Notes under the pieces: model-generated
Database searches by the model: none
Told to the model about the DNA's origin: nothing
What the model saw: only the letters and a program-made list of their open reading frames with translations
Assembly: GCA_015143295.1 (NCBI GenBank)
Contig: JABCRI010001479.1
Span: 28,020 to 92,019 of the forward strand
Direction of reading: 5' to 3'
DNA: 64,000 nt
DNA from: Tetracentron sinense
Lineage: Eukaryota; Streptophyta; Magnoliopsida; Trochodendrales; Trochodendraceae
Made by a program: the position numbers and the translations under genes
Shown here: positions 33,253-43,948 of the stretch, piece after piece
How positions within the stretch are numbered: the first letter of the stretch is position 1
How the letters are laid out: every line of letters begins with the position of its first letter

Positions 33253-34050
33253 TGGGCCGTTTGGATATACGGCTGTTTTTCTATTTTTATTTTCCGTTTT
33301 TAAAAACCGAAAAATGGCTTTCTTAACTTGTTTAAAATAAGAGAAAAACATAATGAACATAATAAATGAGTAAACAATTTCAATTTATGGTGGCATCAGT
33401 GGTGGGTGGTAGTGATGAAGGTTAGGGGTGGTGGTGGTGATGAGTGGGATGTGATGGTGGTGGTGGGTGTAGTGTGGTGACGGGTGGTGGTAGTATTGTG
33501 GTGAGTGGTGGGTGGTCGTTGGTGGGTGATGGTGGTGGTGGTGGTGGTGTAGTGGTGGGTGGTGGTGGTGGTGGTGGTGGGAGGTGGTTGTTGGGTGGGT
33601 GGGTGATGGTGTGTTGGCGGTGGTGTAGTGGTGGGTGGTGGAGTAGTGGTGGATGGTGGTGGTAGTGGTGGGTGGTGGTGATGATGGTGGTAGAGGTGGG
33701 TGGTTGTAGTATTGTAGTGGTGGAGTGGTGGTGTCAGGTGTAGTGATGTGGTGGTGGGTGGTGATGATGTGGTAGTGGTGGTAGTATTGTGTTGGGTGTG
33801 TGGTGGTAGTGGTTGTGGTTGGTGGGTGGTGGTGGTGGTGGTGATAGTGGCGAGTGGTTTTGAGGGTGGATGATGAGTAGTGGTGTGACACATATGTTTT
33901 CTATTTTTGTTTATTATTTTCAAAATTAAAAGGTAACAAAAAAATTTTGTTACCTTGATTTTCATAAATATTGTTAATAATGTTTAAAAAAAAAAAAAAA
34001 CTTGTTTTTAGAAACAGAAAAAAGAAAGGAAAGTTTAATCAAACGGACGC
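33253..34050. mobile_element. PIF/hAT-like MITE carrying a (GGT)n expansion
   Basis: The ends TGGGCCGTTTGGAT and, inverted, GCGTCCGTTTGATT are flanked by TTA (33250-33252 and 34051-34053). Mirrored A/T-rich arms enclose a GGT-rich tract. Superfamily placement is tentative because the TIRs are short. Confidence 0.5.
33388..33890 (+). repeat. (GGT/GTG)n-rich tract, ~500 bp
   Basis: Interrupted GGT/GTG triplets with almost no cytosine on the plus strand. The His/Thr/Pro-only and Gly-rich frames it opens are simple consequences of the repeat and are not genes. Confidence 0.9.
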
Positions 34051-36314
34051 TTAAAGAACAAGGAAAAAAAATTGAGACTTTGAATCACAAAAAATGTAAC
34101 GACAAATGCTTCTAAGACTCTGTAAGGCCAAGACTGTCTCGGCCACGCATGCACAGTCTAAGGCCCTACACGGTCTTAAAAGCATTTCCAAATGCTAACC
34201 TTATGTTTGTTTGTCGAGAAAATAAGTGAAAAGAGAGAAAGGAAAAGAAAAGAAAATTAAAGAGAGAGAAAGGAAAAGAAAAAAAAATTGGACTAAGAAT
34301 TGTATTAGAAATCTAAAATTTTTTTTTCTTTTTCATGTAATTATCACCTATTTTCTCGGCAACCAAACGTACCATAAAGGATTTTGCTAGTGAGTGAGAT
34401 TGTGTCTCTCAGCTAAGGATTCAAAAAATGTCTAAATCCTGTTTTTTTTTTCCATCCCCGAGCTGAGACACAGTCTCGAGGTGGTCTCGGCCCTAGATGG
34501 TCTCATTAGCAAAATCCAATTTCAAAACCCTAGCTAACAATATATAAGAATCGATTAAGTTAAAGGTTTCTTATAATCTTAACCGATTTCTCTAAAATGT
34601 TAAAACCCTAACATTTAATGTTTTATGTCATTCTTGTAGGCTTCCAAACTCTCACACAAGTGTCACTATTTTTTTCTATTACCTTGAAAAATCAGTATAA
34701 ATCATAATTCTTTATTTTAAAGATTTTGTTTTCTTAACCTACTAAGAAGAGTAGCAACACTAGATGTGAATTTGGAAAAAAATTGAATTTTTCTTATTGG
34801 GTTAGGCTGCTAGCCCTCCACTTCTTACAAAATCAGGGGATTGCTGTTATTTATTCTCAAGGTCATAGTTCGCCCAAGTACCTTACAAAATAGGTGTGGT
34901 CCACTAACCCTAACAATTAACCTTAGTACTATATTGACTTGTCATAAAGTTTTTTTTTTTTTTTGTTTGTGTTATCATTTATCTATTGTTAGTATCAATC
35001 ATTAGTTAGTCCTAATAAATGACACTCTTGCAAGACAACAACTTATCTCATAAAAGAGGTCACATCATGTCGTTAGAGCAAACAGTAGTGATTTTTTTTT
35101 TTTTGTCTCGTAAAAGGTCCCTTTAATTTGTTGGGATTAAAATCAGTGGCCCAAGTAGACCTCTAATTGGTACAGTACTAAATGATTAGGAGTAGGGAAT
35201 GTTGTTCGATAACTCGTTGTATAATTTTGGGCCCCTGACCCAGAATCATCCTTATTGAGTATTCCTTGAATTGGATTGGATTTGAGTGTATCTCTATTAT
35301 GGGCCTAAGCTAATATCTTTATGGGTGTGCTCGTTTGGCGAGAAGTTTTGGGGAGAATGTTAAGGTATAATTGTCCCTATTGAGAAAGTGAAATAAAGGA
35401 AGGTTTGGCGCACCAAACACAAGAAAAGTACAAGAAACCTCACTTCTTTTTCTCTTTCCCTCTAAACAAACACACCCTATGGGCTTGGTCTGAAAGCTCA
35501 TATTAGAAAATCCTCACATCAGATGGCTAGATTCAATGCCAAGATAATTTTTGGCGTTCTTTTTCACCAACATGTGGGCCAATCGTCGCTGAATTAGTGT
35601 GCACATAACTCCAAACTGCTTCATGCATAGGAAAGCTCCCTTATGTCCCATTCTTCTTCTTCATCATCGTAATAATAATTATTATTATCAGGCCAACCCA
35701 AGCCATTTGGAAGCCTAAAGCGAAAATTCTAAATGAGGCTTTTTTTAAAAAAAAAAATTTGTAATGTTATTAAAAAAATATTAACTATAAATGGAGCCTT
35801 TTTAATATTCTAAATGGGGCCTTTTTAATTTTATTTTTTTAATGGAGCCTAAAGCAAAGGCTTTGATGACTTAATGGACGGGCCAGCCCCGACTATTATT
35901 ATTATTACACTTTAGTTTATACAAAATTGAGGAAATCCTTGGGTAATGGTAAACTCTGTTAGGTCAAACATTATAGAACCAAGGCCCAATCCGGATTTCA
36001 AAGTGGCCTCTTCGAGTCAAAATGTACTTAGCTTAGAACCGGAATATGGCCAGACCTGATCCAATTAAAATTGCACTGATTAGCAGGGATCAAGCCTGGC
36101 TCGATTGTAATATGGACCTCAAAATCCAGGCCCGTAAATGACCCATGTGAATAACTTTGCTGCCAAACTTGGACCCATTTCAGAACCAACTCAACGCAAT
36201 GAACAAAGTGATGCCAAACGGGCCCATAGTTATTCAAGTTAGATTGGTCCTCCAATTTTCTCTGAGGCCGAGAAGCAAAAGACTTCATCACTAACAACTA
36301 TTTATCTGATGCAG
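34051..36314. other. intron 1 of copy C, MITE and shared intron block
   Basis: 34198-34375 is a short relative of the 13473-14067 MITE (tttgtttgtcgagaaaataa left, ttttctcggcaaccaaacg right). 35920-36300 contains the conserved intron block (tccttgggtaatggtaaact) with an (ATT)n run that precedes each linker exon. Short frames are not conserved. Confidence 0.5.
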
Positions 36315-36392
36315 CCAAACACTTCCTTGCTCATGTATCAGCAGCCAGAGACTTCAGGAAATGATTATGCCGTCACTAAGCCAACTACAAAG
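36315..36392 (+). CDS. gene C exon 2: linker
   Basis: 26 open codons between CTGATGCAG and GTGAGT, phase 0 at both ends. It encodes PNTSLLMYQQPETSGNDYAV and then TKPTTK. It keeps the PETS core of the gene A linker. It would splice to exon 1 of copy C, which is frameshifted, so a normal product is doubtful. Confidence 0.55.
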
Positions 36393-37103
36393 GTGAGTTA
36401 TTATTTATTTTGGTTTCATGCATTGCAGTTTAATTATAATACATCCCACATCATTGGGAGGAACCGCGTAGGAAATTTTTGAATGGACCCACGTAGGAAA
36501 TTTTCTAGGTGGACCGATTATGCCTATTACCCAGATAATGCTAGCTCCGCTTTCTTTTTAGATTTGCTCTCTTTTTAGTTGGATAAAATGTTGGTTCAAA
36601 GACGTGCTTTTATTTCATGAGGAGATAATATATAACACGTCTTTTCAAGAAAAAAGTGACTTTAGAAAAAAGTTGAAGCTATTTTATTGTCATGTGCGAA
36701 CTTTAAAAAGTCAAAATTTGAGGGATTGAGAAAAACCTTTGATGCTATTCATACACTAAATTCAGACACCCACTTTTGCCCCTCATCCGATCAACATGTG
36801 TCACATATGCAATTAGCTATGATCCTATCTCTTTCTCAAATGCTAGCCCTTCCCCGTAAACTTCCAAACTCTCATTGTGGTTGTAACATGTATCTCTCAT
36901 TTTTTTTATTTATTTTTTTTTATATGATACTTTTAGATTCGATTGAGCCCATTGATTTCTTCTTTGGAAAAAATTTGTTTGATTAACCTGTTTAAGGGGT
37001 AAAACAACAAAGTGAGAGTTTGAAAAAATAATAATTTGAATTCTACCACTGGGTCTAGCCCTCCCCATTCCCTTAACCTGTCATTCATGGTATATACTTG
37101 CAG
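36393..37103. other. intron/intergenic DNA
   Basis: The later half (aaattcagacacccac near 36760, cccttaacctgtcattcatgg at 37070) is the conserved upstream element also found before copies A and E. No separate gene is supported. Confidence 0.45.
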
Positions 37104-37157
37104 CCAAACATACAATACCGTAGAACAGCAGAGTCTGCCCTATTATGGGCACCAAAA
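37104..37157 (+). other. possible small exon
   Basis: It follows ATACTTGCAG and is open in a frame reading QTYNTVEQQSLPYYGHQK, with some resemblance to the Tyr/Gln-rich linker. It stops exactly where a family 2 MITE begins. It could be a further exon of copy C or only conserved upstream DNA of copy D, since the same TTGCAGCCAAA precedes A and E. Confidence 0.3.
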
Positions 37158-37316
37158 GATCGGATCACAGCCATTGCAATTGACCTCATGGCATTTCAAT
37201 TGCGCATGTGTCGTGATTTGATTGGAGGGAAAAATTTTGAATATAAATTTATTACTTTTTTTTTTTCTCCGATCAAATCATGACACATCAATCGCAATTG
37301 GCTGTGATTTGATCTT
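37158..37316. mobile_element. small family 2 MITE
   Basis: 159 bp with ends GATCGGATCACAGCCATTG and, inverted, AAGATCAAATCACAGCCAATTG. The interior mirrors gtgtcgtgatttgat. The flanking 9-mers match only poorly. Confidence 0.6.
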
Positions 37317-37379
37317 AGGCTCAAAACAATTTTGAATGGGCCCAACACCCAAATATATTGTTTTTAATTAATGATGCGA

Positions 37380-37663
37380 TTTTTTTTTTTTTTTTTGGAT
37401 ACCATGGATATCCTGAGCCTTGAAGGCTCAGACTAGTCCCACAGACTAACATTGGGAATACCCCCACCCCATGCAGCCGTTATTGAGGGTGAGTCAGTGA
37501 ATCGAACTCAAGACCTCTGGGTTTACTGTTCATCCAAGTGACCACTGGGCTACACCCTCAGGGGTTATGGGGCGAATAAGGCTACCACTTTATCCCATAT
37601 TGACCACTGGGCTACACCCTCAAGGGTTATGGGGCGATTAAGGCTACCACTTTATCCCATATT
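37380..37663 (-). mobile_element. minus-strand SINE and 62-bp tandem duplication
   Basis: The T run at 37380-37396 is the complement of the SINE tail. Inverted box B (gaatcgaactcaagacctc, from 37498) and box-A-like sequence (agtgaccactgggctacacc) end near 37560. A 62-bp segment starting gaccactgggctacaccctc at 37540 is repeated at 37602, so the SINE's head was tandemly duplicated. Confidence 0.75.
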
Positions 37664-37746
37664 TCTAACTATATATGGCCATATAGGCTGCCATTCTTTG
37701 GATGGAACTTTTACATAAATGGAACAAGAGAAAGAGGGAGAGAGGG

Positions 37747-38230
37747 ATGGATGAGATGCACGAGGCAGCACAAGCTTATTATAAGGGGGGGTCTGACCTG
37801 CTAAAGCAGGAAGCATGGAATTTTTAACGTTGCATGGACAAAGATGGAGATGAAAAAGTAAGCGAAGAGGAGTTCATGAAATTCCTAAGGAAAGGAAGAT
37901 ATGGAGTGAAGAATCATAAGTACTGCTTTATGGAACTAGACTCGGACCACAGCGGCTATCTGACTTTCTACGAGGTCCTCGTTTTCTACTACATTCTTCA
38001 AGTAGGGAGGCCCTACTCTTGCAATAGGTGTAAAGCTTTGCTGAAGGGACTGTATTTTACTTGCGTCACATGCTTCAACTCCTCCTGCCATCAGAGCTAC
38101 GATATTTGCTCCACTTGTTATCGCAATGGCGCATATGACCACAACCACGACAACAACAGCTTCTTCTTGGATAATTACGCAGCTTATGGCCAAGAAATGC
38201 TATTCTTCGCCCGAAGCAAACACAAATACG
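37747..38230 (+). pseudogene. gene D exon 1: EF-hand/ZZ copy with stop and frameshift
   Basis: It starts MDEMHEAAQAYYKGGS. A TAA interrupts the frame just before loop 1 (after EAWNF), where the other copies have Phe. Loop 1 (DKDGDEKVSEEE) and loop 2 (DSDHSGYLTFYE) are otherwise kept, as is the ZZ finger (CNRC, CVTC, ICSTC, HNHDNN). A loss of 2 nt near 38185 shifts the frame in the NYAML segment. It ends with the conserved ACG before GTACGA. In-phase later exons at 39965 and 41917 remain open, so the damage is limited to this exon. Confidence 0.82.
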
Positions 38231-38603
38231 GTACGAAATTTGAATACTATTTTTTATTTATACCAAATTACGATTAGATTGCAACTCAAGTTAGCATTAG
38301 TTAGTTTACACGGTGGATTTATCAACCGTCACACTTCAACCCACGATAATTAATGGATCCCAGATCAGTACTCATGGGAATACACACTGCCACTAGCATA
38401 AACACACATGATGCATGTTAAAGAAGAATGTTAAGTACACTCTCATAATCCCTAGTCTTACCCTTTTTAGGTAATATGATAAAACAAGGGGAAAGATTGT
38501 TTACTCTTCCGTGTTTCATGATAGGGATGTGGTGTCCCTACTAGTTACTCTCTATTTTGTCTCTAATCTCCTCTTTCTCTTTTCTTTTCTCCTTTACCGG
38601 TCA
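38231..38603. other. intron 1 of copy D
   Basis: AT-rich, no coding or repeat signal beyond scattered CA and TC runs. Confidence 0.4.
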
Positions 38604-39215
38604 TTAACAGTGGTTAAGATTCACCCTTAGAGTTCATCCATCTAAACTTGGTTTTCACAAACAGTCATGTGTCCCTTTTAACATCCACTAACGATGGTTA
38701 AGATTCACTCACCCTGGGGTTCATCCATTTAAATTTGGTTTTAAGAAAGTGTCACATGTCCCTTTTAACACCCATTAACTGTGGTTAAGATTCACTCACT
38801 CCTAGGTTTCATCCATCTAACCTTAGCCATTAATGTTAGATGGGTGGACCCTATGATTGAGTGAATGTTAAAAGTATATATATATATATATATATATTCT
38901 AAAATGAAGGTTAGATGGATGAACCCTAGGGGTGAGTAAATCTTAACCACACTTAGTGGGTGTTACAAGGGACACGTGGTGTCTTGTAGAGCCCCCTTTA
39001 ATTGTGGTTAAGCTTAATGAACCTAAGGTTAATTATTTTTCAAAAAACCAATTTTAAATGGATTAAACCTAGGGGTGACTGAATCTTAACCACGATTGGT
39101 GGGTATTAAAAGGGACACGTGGAGGTTTCTAAAAACCAAGGTTAAATGTATGAACCCTAGGTGTGAGTGAATCTTAACCACAGTTAGTATATGTTAAAAG
39201 GGACACATGGCGGTT
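38604..39215. repeat. tandem array of MITE arms in inverted halves
   Basis: Three direct left-arm units (starting near 38604, 38690 and 38777) share gtggttaagattcac, ttcatccatctaa and catgtcccttttaacacc. After a centre near 38835 with an (AT)n run come three or four inverted right-arm units (ttagatggatgaaccctagg, gtgaatcttaaccacagtta, aaagggacacgtgg). Units are about 85-95 bp. It ends close to the family 1 fragment at 39303. Confidence 0.75.
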
Positions 39216-39302
39216 TCTAAAAACCATTGAGAGGGTAAAGCGGGTAGAGAATCTCCCGACACAACGTTTTTGTTTAGGCACAGGATTCTCTCGAGTTCGA
39301 AT

Positions 39303-39366
39303 CCCTAGAGGTCACCACATGTCTCCTTTGACACCCCTTAACCATGGGTAAGGTTCACCCACCCAT
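39303..39366 (+). mobile_element. family 1 MITE arm fragment
   Basis: The segment ccctagaggtcaccacatgt followed by ctcctttgacaccccttaac matches the left arm of the family 1 MITE at about 2440-2490. The terminal palindrome and right arm are missing. Confidence 0.75.
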
Positions 39367-39964
39367 CCGACAACCCTTGCAGCGTGTTACAGCTTCGACA
39401 TTCAAACCTCTCTCTTTCTTAGTTATAACCGGCTGCATTGGTAGCTCGAAAAAATAAGGACTTGTTTGTTCCGTAAACAAGGTGAGGATCAGAGAAACTG
39501 AGGCTAGGATTCTCCTAAGATAATTATTAGCCTTCTTTTTCACAAAGATGTGGGCCAATAGTTGATGGCTCAGTGGGAAGTGGGAACATAGACATGCCTC
39601 ATGACTCCAAACTGCGTCATGCATAGGAAGGCTCCCTTATGTCGTCGTCGTTGTTGTCATAACAATAATAAATAAATAATAATAATAATAATTATAATTA
39701 TTATTATTATTATTATTATACTTTGGTTCATACTAAAGTGAAAAAATCCTTGGGTAATGGTAAACTCTGTTCGGTCCAACTTTGTAGGCCCGAGGCCCAA
39801 GCCGGAGGGACAGCTTTAAAAAGTGGGCCGATCCAAGTCATTGGGAGCGCATAAAGATACCCAGGGAGTGAGACCAAATGGGCCTTACACTGTTCCTCCA
39901 AATTTCGGTCGGCCGAAAAACAGAGAGACTTAATCACTGAAAAACTATTTATCTGATGTTTCAG
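39367..39964. other. intron of copy D, shared block
   Basis: It contains an (AAT/ATT)n run at 39662-39720 and the conserved ccttgggtaatggtaaactc block that precedes each linker exon. It ends with the acceptor TTATCTGATGTTTCAG. Confidence 0.55.
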
Positions 39965-40000
39965 GTCGTGTCTGCTTCAAGGCCAGAGACTTCACAAGAG
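39965..40000 (+). CDS. gene D exon 2: short linker
   Basis: 12 codons (VVSASRPETSQE) between TGTTTCAG and GTGAGT, phase 0. It aligns with the middle of the gene A linker (VVSFPRPETST), so the acceptor has moved or the first five residues were lost. In frame with exon 3 at 41917. Confidence 0.55.
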
Positions 40001-40507
40001 GTGAGTTATTTGTTTTTGTTTTCATGTATTGGAGTTTATTTACAATAGAGCACAAATCATTGGGGGTACCAAATCATTTGAGTAAAAGGAGATAATACAT
40101 TTACACCCCTGAGGTTTGACAATAATACGGATTTCCTCAGTTTTCAGAAAATACAATAAGGTATCCTTATGTTTCAAACTAATGACACTTACACCTCTTC
40201 AGTCAACATGTGAAAAAGTTCAAAAAATATCAAAAATACTCCTCAAAAGTGTATCAGCAGACAAGTATTGTGAACCCGGTGTGTAGTGAATAGAACTTTG
40301 TGTCCCCGCAATTGCTTCTCTCCTCCTACTAGCACTCCTTCCAGCACCAGACCTGTCACTGCCACCTCAGTCATTCCTTGACCTTCCAGCCCTCCCTTCA
40401 CTTCCAATTGGTGCATCTTGACATGTGCGTTTGTTGTAACCATATTTTTTACATCTTTGAGGGGTATTAAAATATACTTACTTCATTTAAATATTAAAAT
40501 TAAATAA

Positions 40508-41941
40508 TACCCTTTATACAATTATAAACTCATACTAAAATTTTAGTTAACACCGTAATTTCTTTACCTGAGATAATAAAGTAGAATTTTCATCTAATAT
40601 AAATAGCTATACCCAATTAACCAAGCTGCTCGCAAACTGCTCATACTCTACTCAAGTTCGTTTACTAAAGCTCGAGTTTGTTTATTTAATAAACAAGTCA
40701 AACTCAAGCTTTATTTTTATGTTCGTTTAATAAACATAAACAAACAAGCTTGAACTCACCACTACTCGGCTAGGCTCAGTTCATCTGGATAACACACCTA
40801 TTTGTGGCCCATGAATCAGGCCAAAGTGAGCTTAGCAAAATATAAGAGAAGGTAGGTCAACCTGGAATGGATGAACTCACTGGACTTAGATATACATAAA
40901 ACAAATAATAATTTAAGAGAGGTGGAGCCATCTAACCTAGAAATAGGTGATCGAAGGCCCAATAATTAAGGGGAGATGAATCATCAAATTTATTGATATG
41001 TGATGACTCTTAGGTTGAACCCAACCCACCCAGAAAGTGTGCCTGTGCGATTCATTTCTTCTTTACTATTATAATGGGAGAGCCAGGCGTAGCCTGATTT
41101 TTCTGAAATTCTCAATCTACCCTCATATAAAATAAAACTTTGATTTAATGTTTTACTTTAATTCCCAAACTACCCCTTGCTCATCTATCTATTTAAAGAA
41201 TAAAATCACAGCCAATCGCGATTGAACTCGGGGAGAGTTCAATGCACCTGCGGATTAACACGCGTCCCTTTTATCTCTTATTAACTGTGGTTAACTTCTT
41301 CCCCTCGCTCTCACGTGCATCGCACGTGCCACTCGCTAGTATATATATATAGAGGATGATGATATACAAATGTGATGTTTAAATACTTAGAAACTTTCTC
41401 CGAAAACATTCTCAAAATATATAGTCAAATAGGTGAGAGAAGCCCATAGGGAAAACCTTGTCATGACTAAGTTGATGCAAGTCCAACTCAAACTCAAACA
41501 GGAGTGACGACAAATAAATCGGCAACAGATTTCATCTGGTAGATGCCTGAGTATTACACTCAAACATAACTTCTTCAACAAACATGTGGCAAGAAATTAG
41601 AGGAGAAATTAAAAAAAGACGGAAGAAATTGAAACAGCCTTTGATATTTAGATTTTTCCTCCAATTATATAAATGGTGTTTGTTTGTTTCTCCAAAATAA
41701 CGCAGGAGAATTCCATTGACTCAATAGTCGAATTTTCATGAGCTGCGTTTCCTAGATCATATAAATATTAGTGAAAGACACACATTTGGTCAACTATATT
41801 ATTCACTCTCTTTTTTCTTTTCTGTTTTTTTTTTTTTTTTTTTTGGGGGGGGGGGGGGGGTTTTACTTCTTCATTTGATTGATTGATTCTTGTTGATTGT
41901 ATGATTATCCATTCAGAGTAAATGGAAGTACGCAATTCAAG
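40508..41941 (+). repeat. segmental duplication, copy 1
   Basis: Collinear with 42872-43948: aataccctttatacaattat, then tgctcgc, tttgtggcccatgaatcagg, and up to cattcagagtaaatgg. The main difference is a 280-bp Helitron present only here (41060-41339). The block contains a degenerate hAT-like MITE (gctcgagtttgtttat) near 40640-40790. Confidence 0.85.
41060..41339 (+). mobile_element. non-autonomous Helitron, 280 bp
   Basis: It starts TCTTTACTATTATAA and ends with the hairpin CACGTGCATCGCACGTG (7-bp stem, ATC loop) followed 7 nt later by CTAG, as Helitrons do. The duplicate at 43411-43430 has the sequence without it: catttct joins directly to tatatatatata. There is no target duplication, as expected. 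The interior carries the left part of a family 2 MITE (atcacagccaatcgcgattg). Confidence 0.85.
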
Positions 41942-42009
41942 CATTCGAGGCGGCGTTGGGTATTGCAGCTAGCGCATATTGTGTTGCAGGATTGTGTAGC
42001 ATCATGTAA
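41917..42009 (+). CDS. gene D exon 3: hydrophobic C-terminus
   Basis: 30 codons plus TAA after the acceptor CCATTCAG, phase 0. It encodes SKWKYAIQAFEAALGIAASA followed by YCVAGLCSIM. Very like the gene A exon 3 but without its three-residue LEV insertion. The 3' flank also matches gene A. It would complete copy D, whose first exon is broken. Confidence 0.65.
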   Translation, partial: SKWKYAIQAFEAALGIAASAYCVAGLCSIM

Positions 42010-42871
42010 CGGGGCTTAAACTAACATGGACAAAAAAATCCGTCGCAGCGAGCTTTGTTGGATGCATAGGCATGGTTGTAATACTGGAACTCTTTCAGAC
42101 AATTATACATATCCAACCTATATATGGTGTTTGTTTGTTTTTAACTTTTAAAGGATTCTATAGTTAGTTTTGAAAGCTAATTTTTTCATAAATTACATGA
42201 TAATGAGTTTGGGTTATGAGAACTCAGAGAGCTCCCAGACCCTCCATCTTGATGAACTGAGATGCGAGTTCATTCGAGCCAAGAATACTTTTTATAGTAT
42301 TCCTCTTAATTTTATGATTAGCCACAGCATGGATGCATGTCATGTTTTAATAGTCGCATGCTCAGTCCTAGCCCTAATTCGTGCAAACTCATGCTAGGAA
42401 GTGGCTAACTATGATTATCTAAATAAAGTATCTTAATTCCATAGTTATGATCGTTTAACTGTGATTGTGAATTTTTGTAATTCATTCTCCTTTATATTTA
42501 TCAACTCATAATTGTCTTACGTTGACATATTTCAAATTGTATTTATTTATCTATAAATAATTGCTAACGTTCACTCAATGAGTGAATTTGTTAACTACAT
42601 TGACATTTTTATCCATGCATTGATTATCAAATTCACTAAAATTAAAGGGTAGTTTAATCTTTTTATAGAAACTAATCATTAAATACATGAAAGAATAAAT
42701 AGAGTTGGACTTTTCTTGTACTTCTTCATTTAATGAATTTTTTCCTATGAAAATAAAAAAATATCATTGTATTACATAAGGGTATATATATATATATATA
42801 TATTAAAATTAAATATATTTATTATATACTAGTAAAGATTAATAGTATATAATTTATTTTACATGATAAGA
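42010..42871. other. 3' flank of copy D, no further gene
   Basis: The start (taacggggcttaaactaaca) and 42150-42290 match the 3' flank of gene A. The remainder is AT-rich with (AT)n at 42783-42802. Short frames here are not conserved. Confidence 0.5.
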
Positions 42872-43948
42872 ATACCCTTTATACAATTATAAACTTATAC
42901 TAAAATTTTAGTTAACACCGTAAGTTCTTTACCTGAGATAATAAAGTAGAATTTTCACCTAATATAGATAGCTATATCCAATTAACCAAGCTGCTCGCGA
43001 ACTACTCATACTTGGCTCAAGTTCGTTTACTAAAGCTCGAGTTTGTTTATTTAATAAACAAATTAAACTCAAGCTTTATTTTAAAGTTCGTTTAATAAAC
43101 AAACAAGCTTGAACACACCACTACTCGGTTGGGCTCAATTCATCTCGATAACACACCTATTTGTGGCCCATGAATCAGGCCAAAGTGAGCTTAGCAAAAT
43201 GAAAGTGAAGGTAGGTCAACCTAGAATGGATGAACTCACTGGACTTAGATATACATAAAACACATAATAATTTAAGAGAGGTGGAGCCATCTAACCTAAA
43301 AATAGGTGAAGGCCCAATAATTAAGGGGAGCTGAATCATCAAATTTATTGATATGTGATGACTCTTAGGTTGAACCCAACCCACCCAGAAAGTGTGCCTA
43401 TGCGATTCATTTCTTATATATATATAGAGGATGATGATATACAAATGTGATGTTAAGTACTTAGAAAATTTCTCTAAAAAAATTCTCAAAATATATAGTA
43501 AAATAGGATAGAAGAAAGAAGCCCATAGGGAAAACCTTGTCATGACTAAGTTGATGCAAGTCCAACTCAAACAGGAGTGGCAACAAATAAATCGGCAACA
43601 GATTTCATCTGGCAGATGCCCGAGTATTACACTCAAACATAACTTCTTTAACAAACATGTGGCAAGAAATTAGAGGAGAAATTAAAAAAAGACGGAAGAA
43701 ATTAAAACAGCCTTTGATATTTGGATTTTTCCTCCAATTATATAAATGTTGTTTGTTTGTTTCTCCAAAATAACGCAGGAGAATTCCATTGAATGGTCTC
43801 AATAGTCGAATTTTCATGAGCTGCGTTTCCTAGATCATATAAACATTAGTGAAAGACACACATTTGGTCAACTATATTATTCACTCTTTTTTCTTTTTGA
43901 TTGATTGATTCTTGTTGATTGTATGATTATCCATTCAGAGTAAATGGG
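42872..43948 (+). repeat. segmental duplication, copy 2, cut by the retrotransposon
   Basis: Counterpart of 40508-41941. It keeps the intron end and acceptor (cattcag) and the first bases of exon 3 (agtaaatggg), then ends exactly at the LTR start at 43949. The rest of exon 3 does not reappear after the retrotransposon. Confidence 0.85.

Noticed and set aside
33385-33965. Long His/Thr/Pro-only and Gly-rich open frames
   Set aside because: They are translations of an interrupted GGT/GTG repeat; any frame stays open there.
40243-40443. Small minus-strand frame near 40243
   Set aside because: Lies in dispersed non-coding repeat; no start context or conservation.
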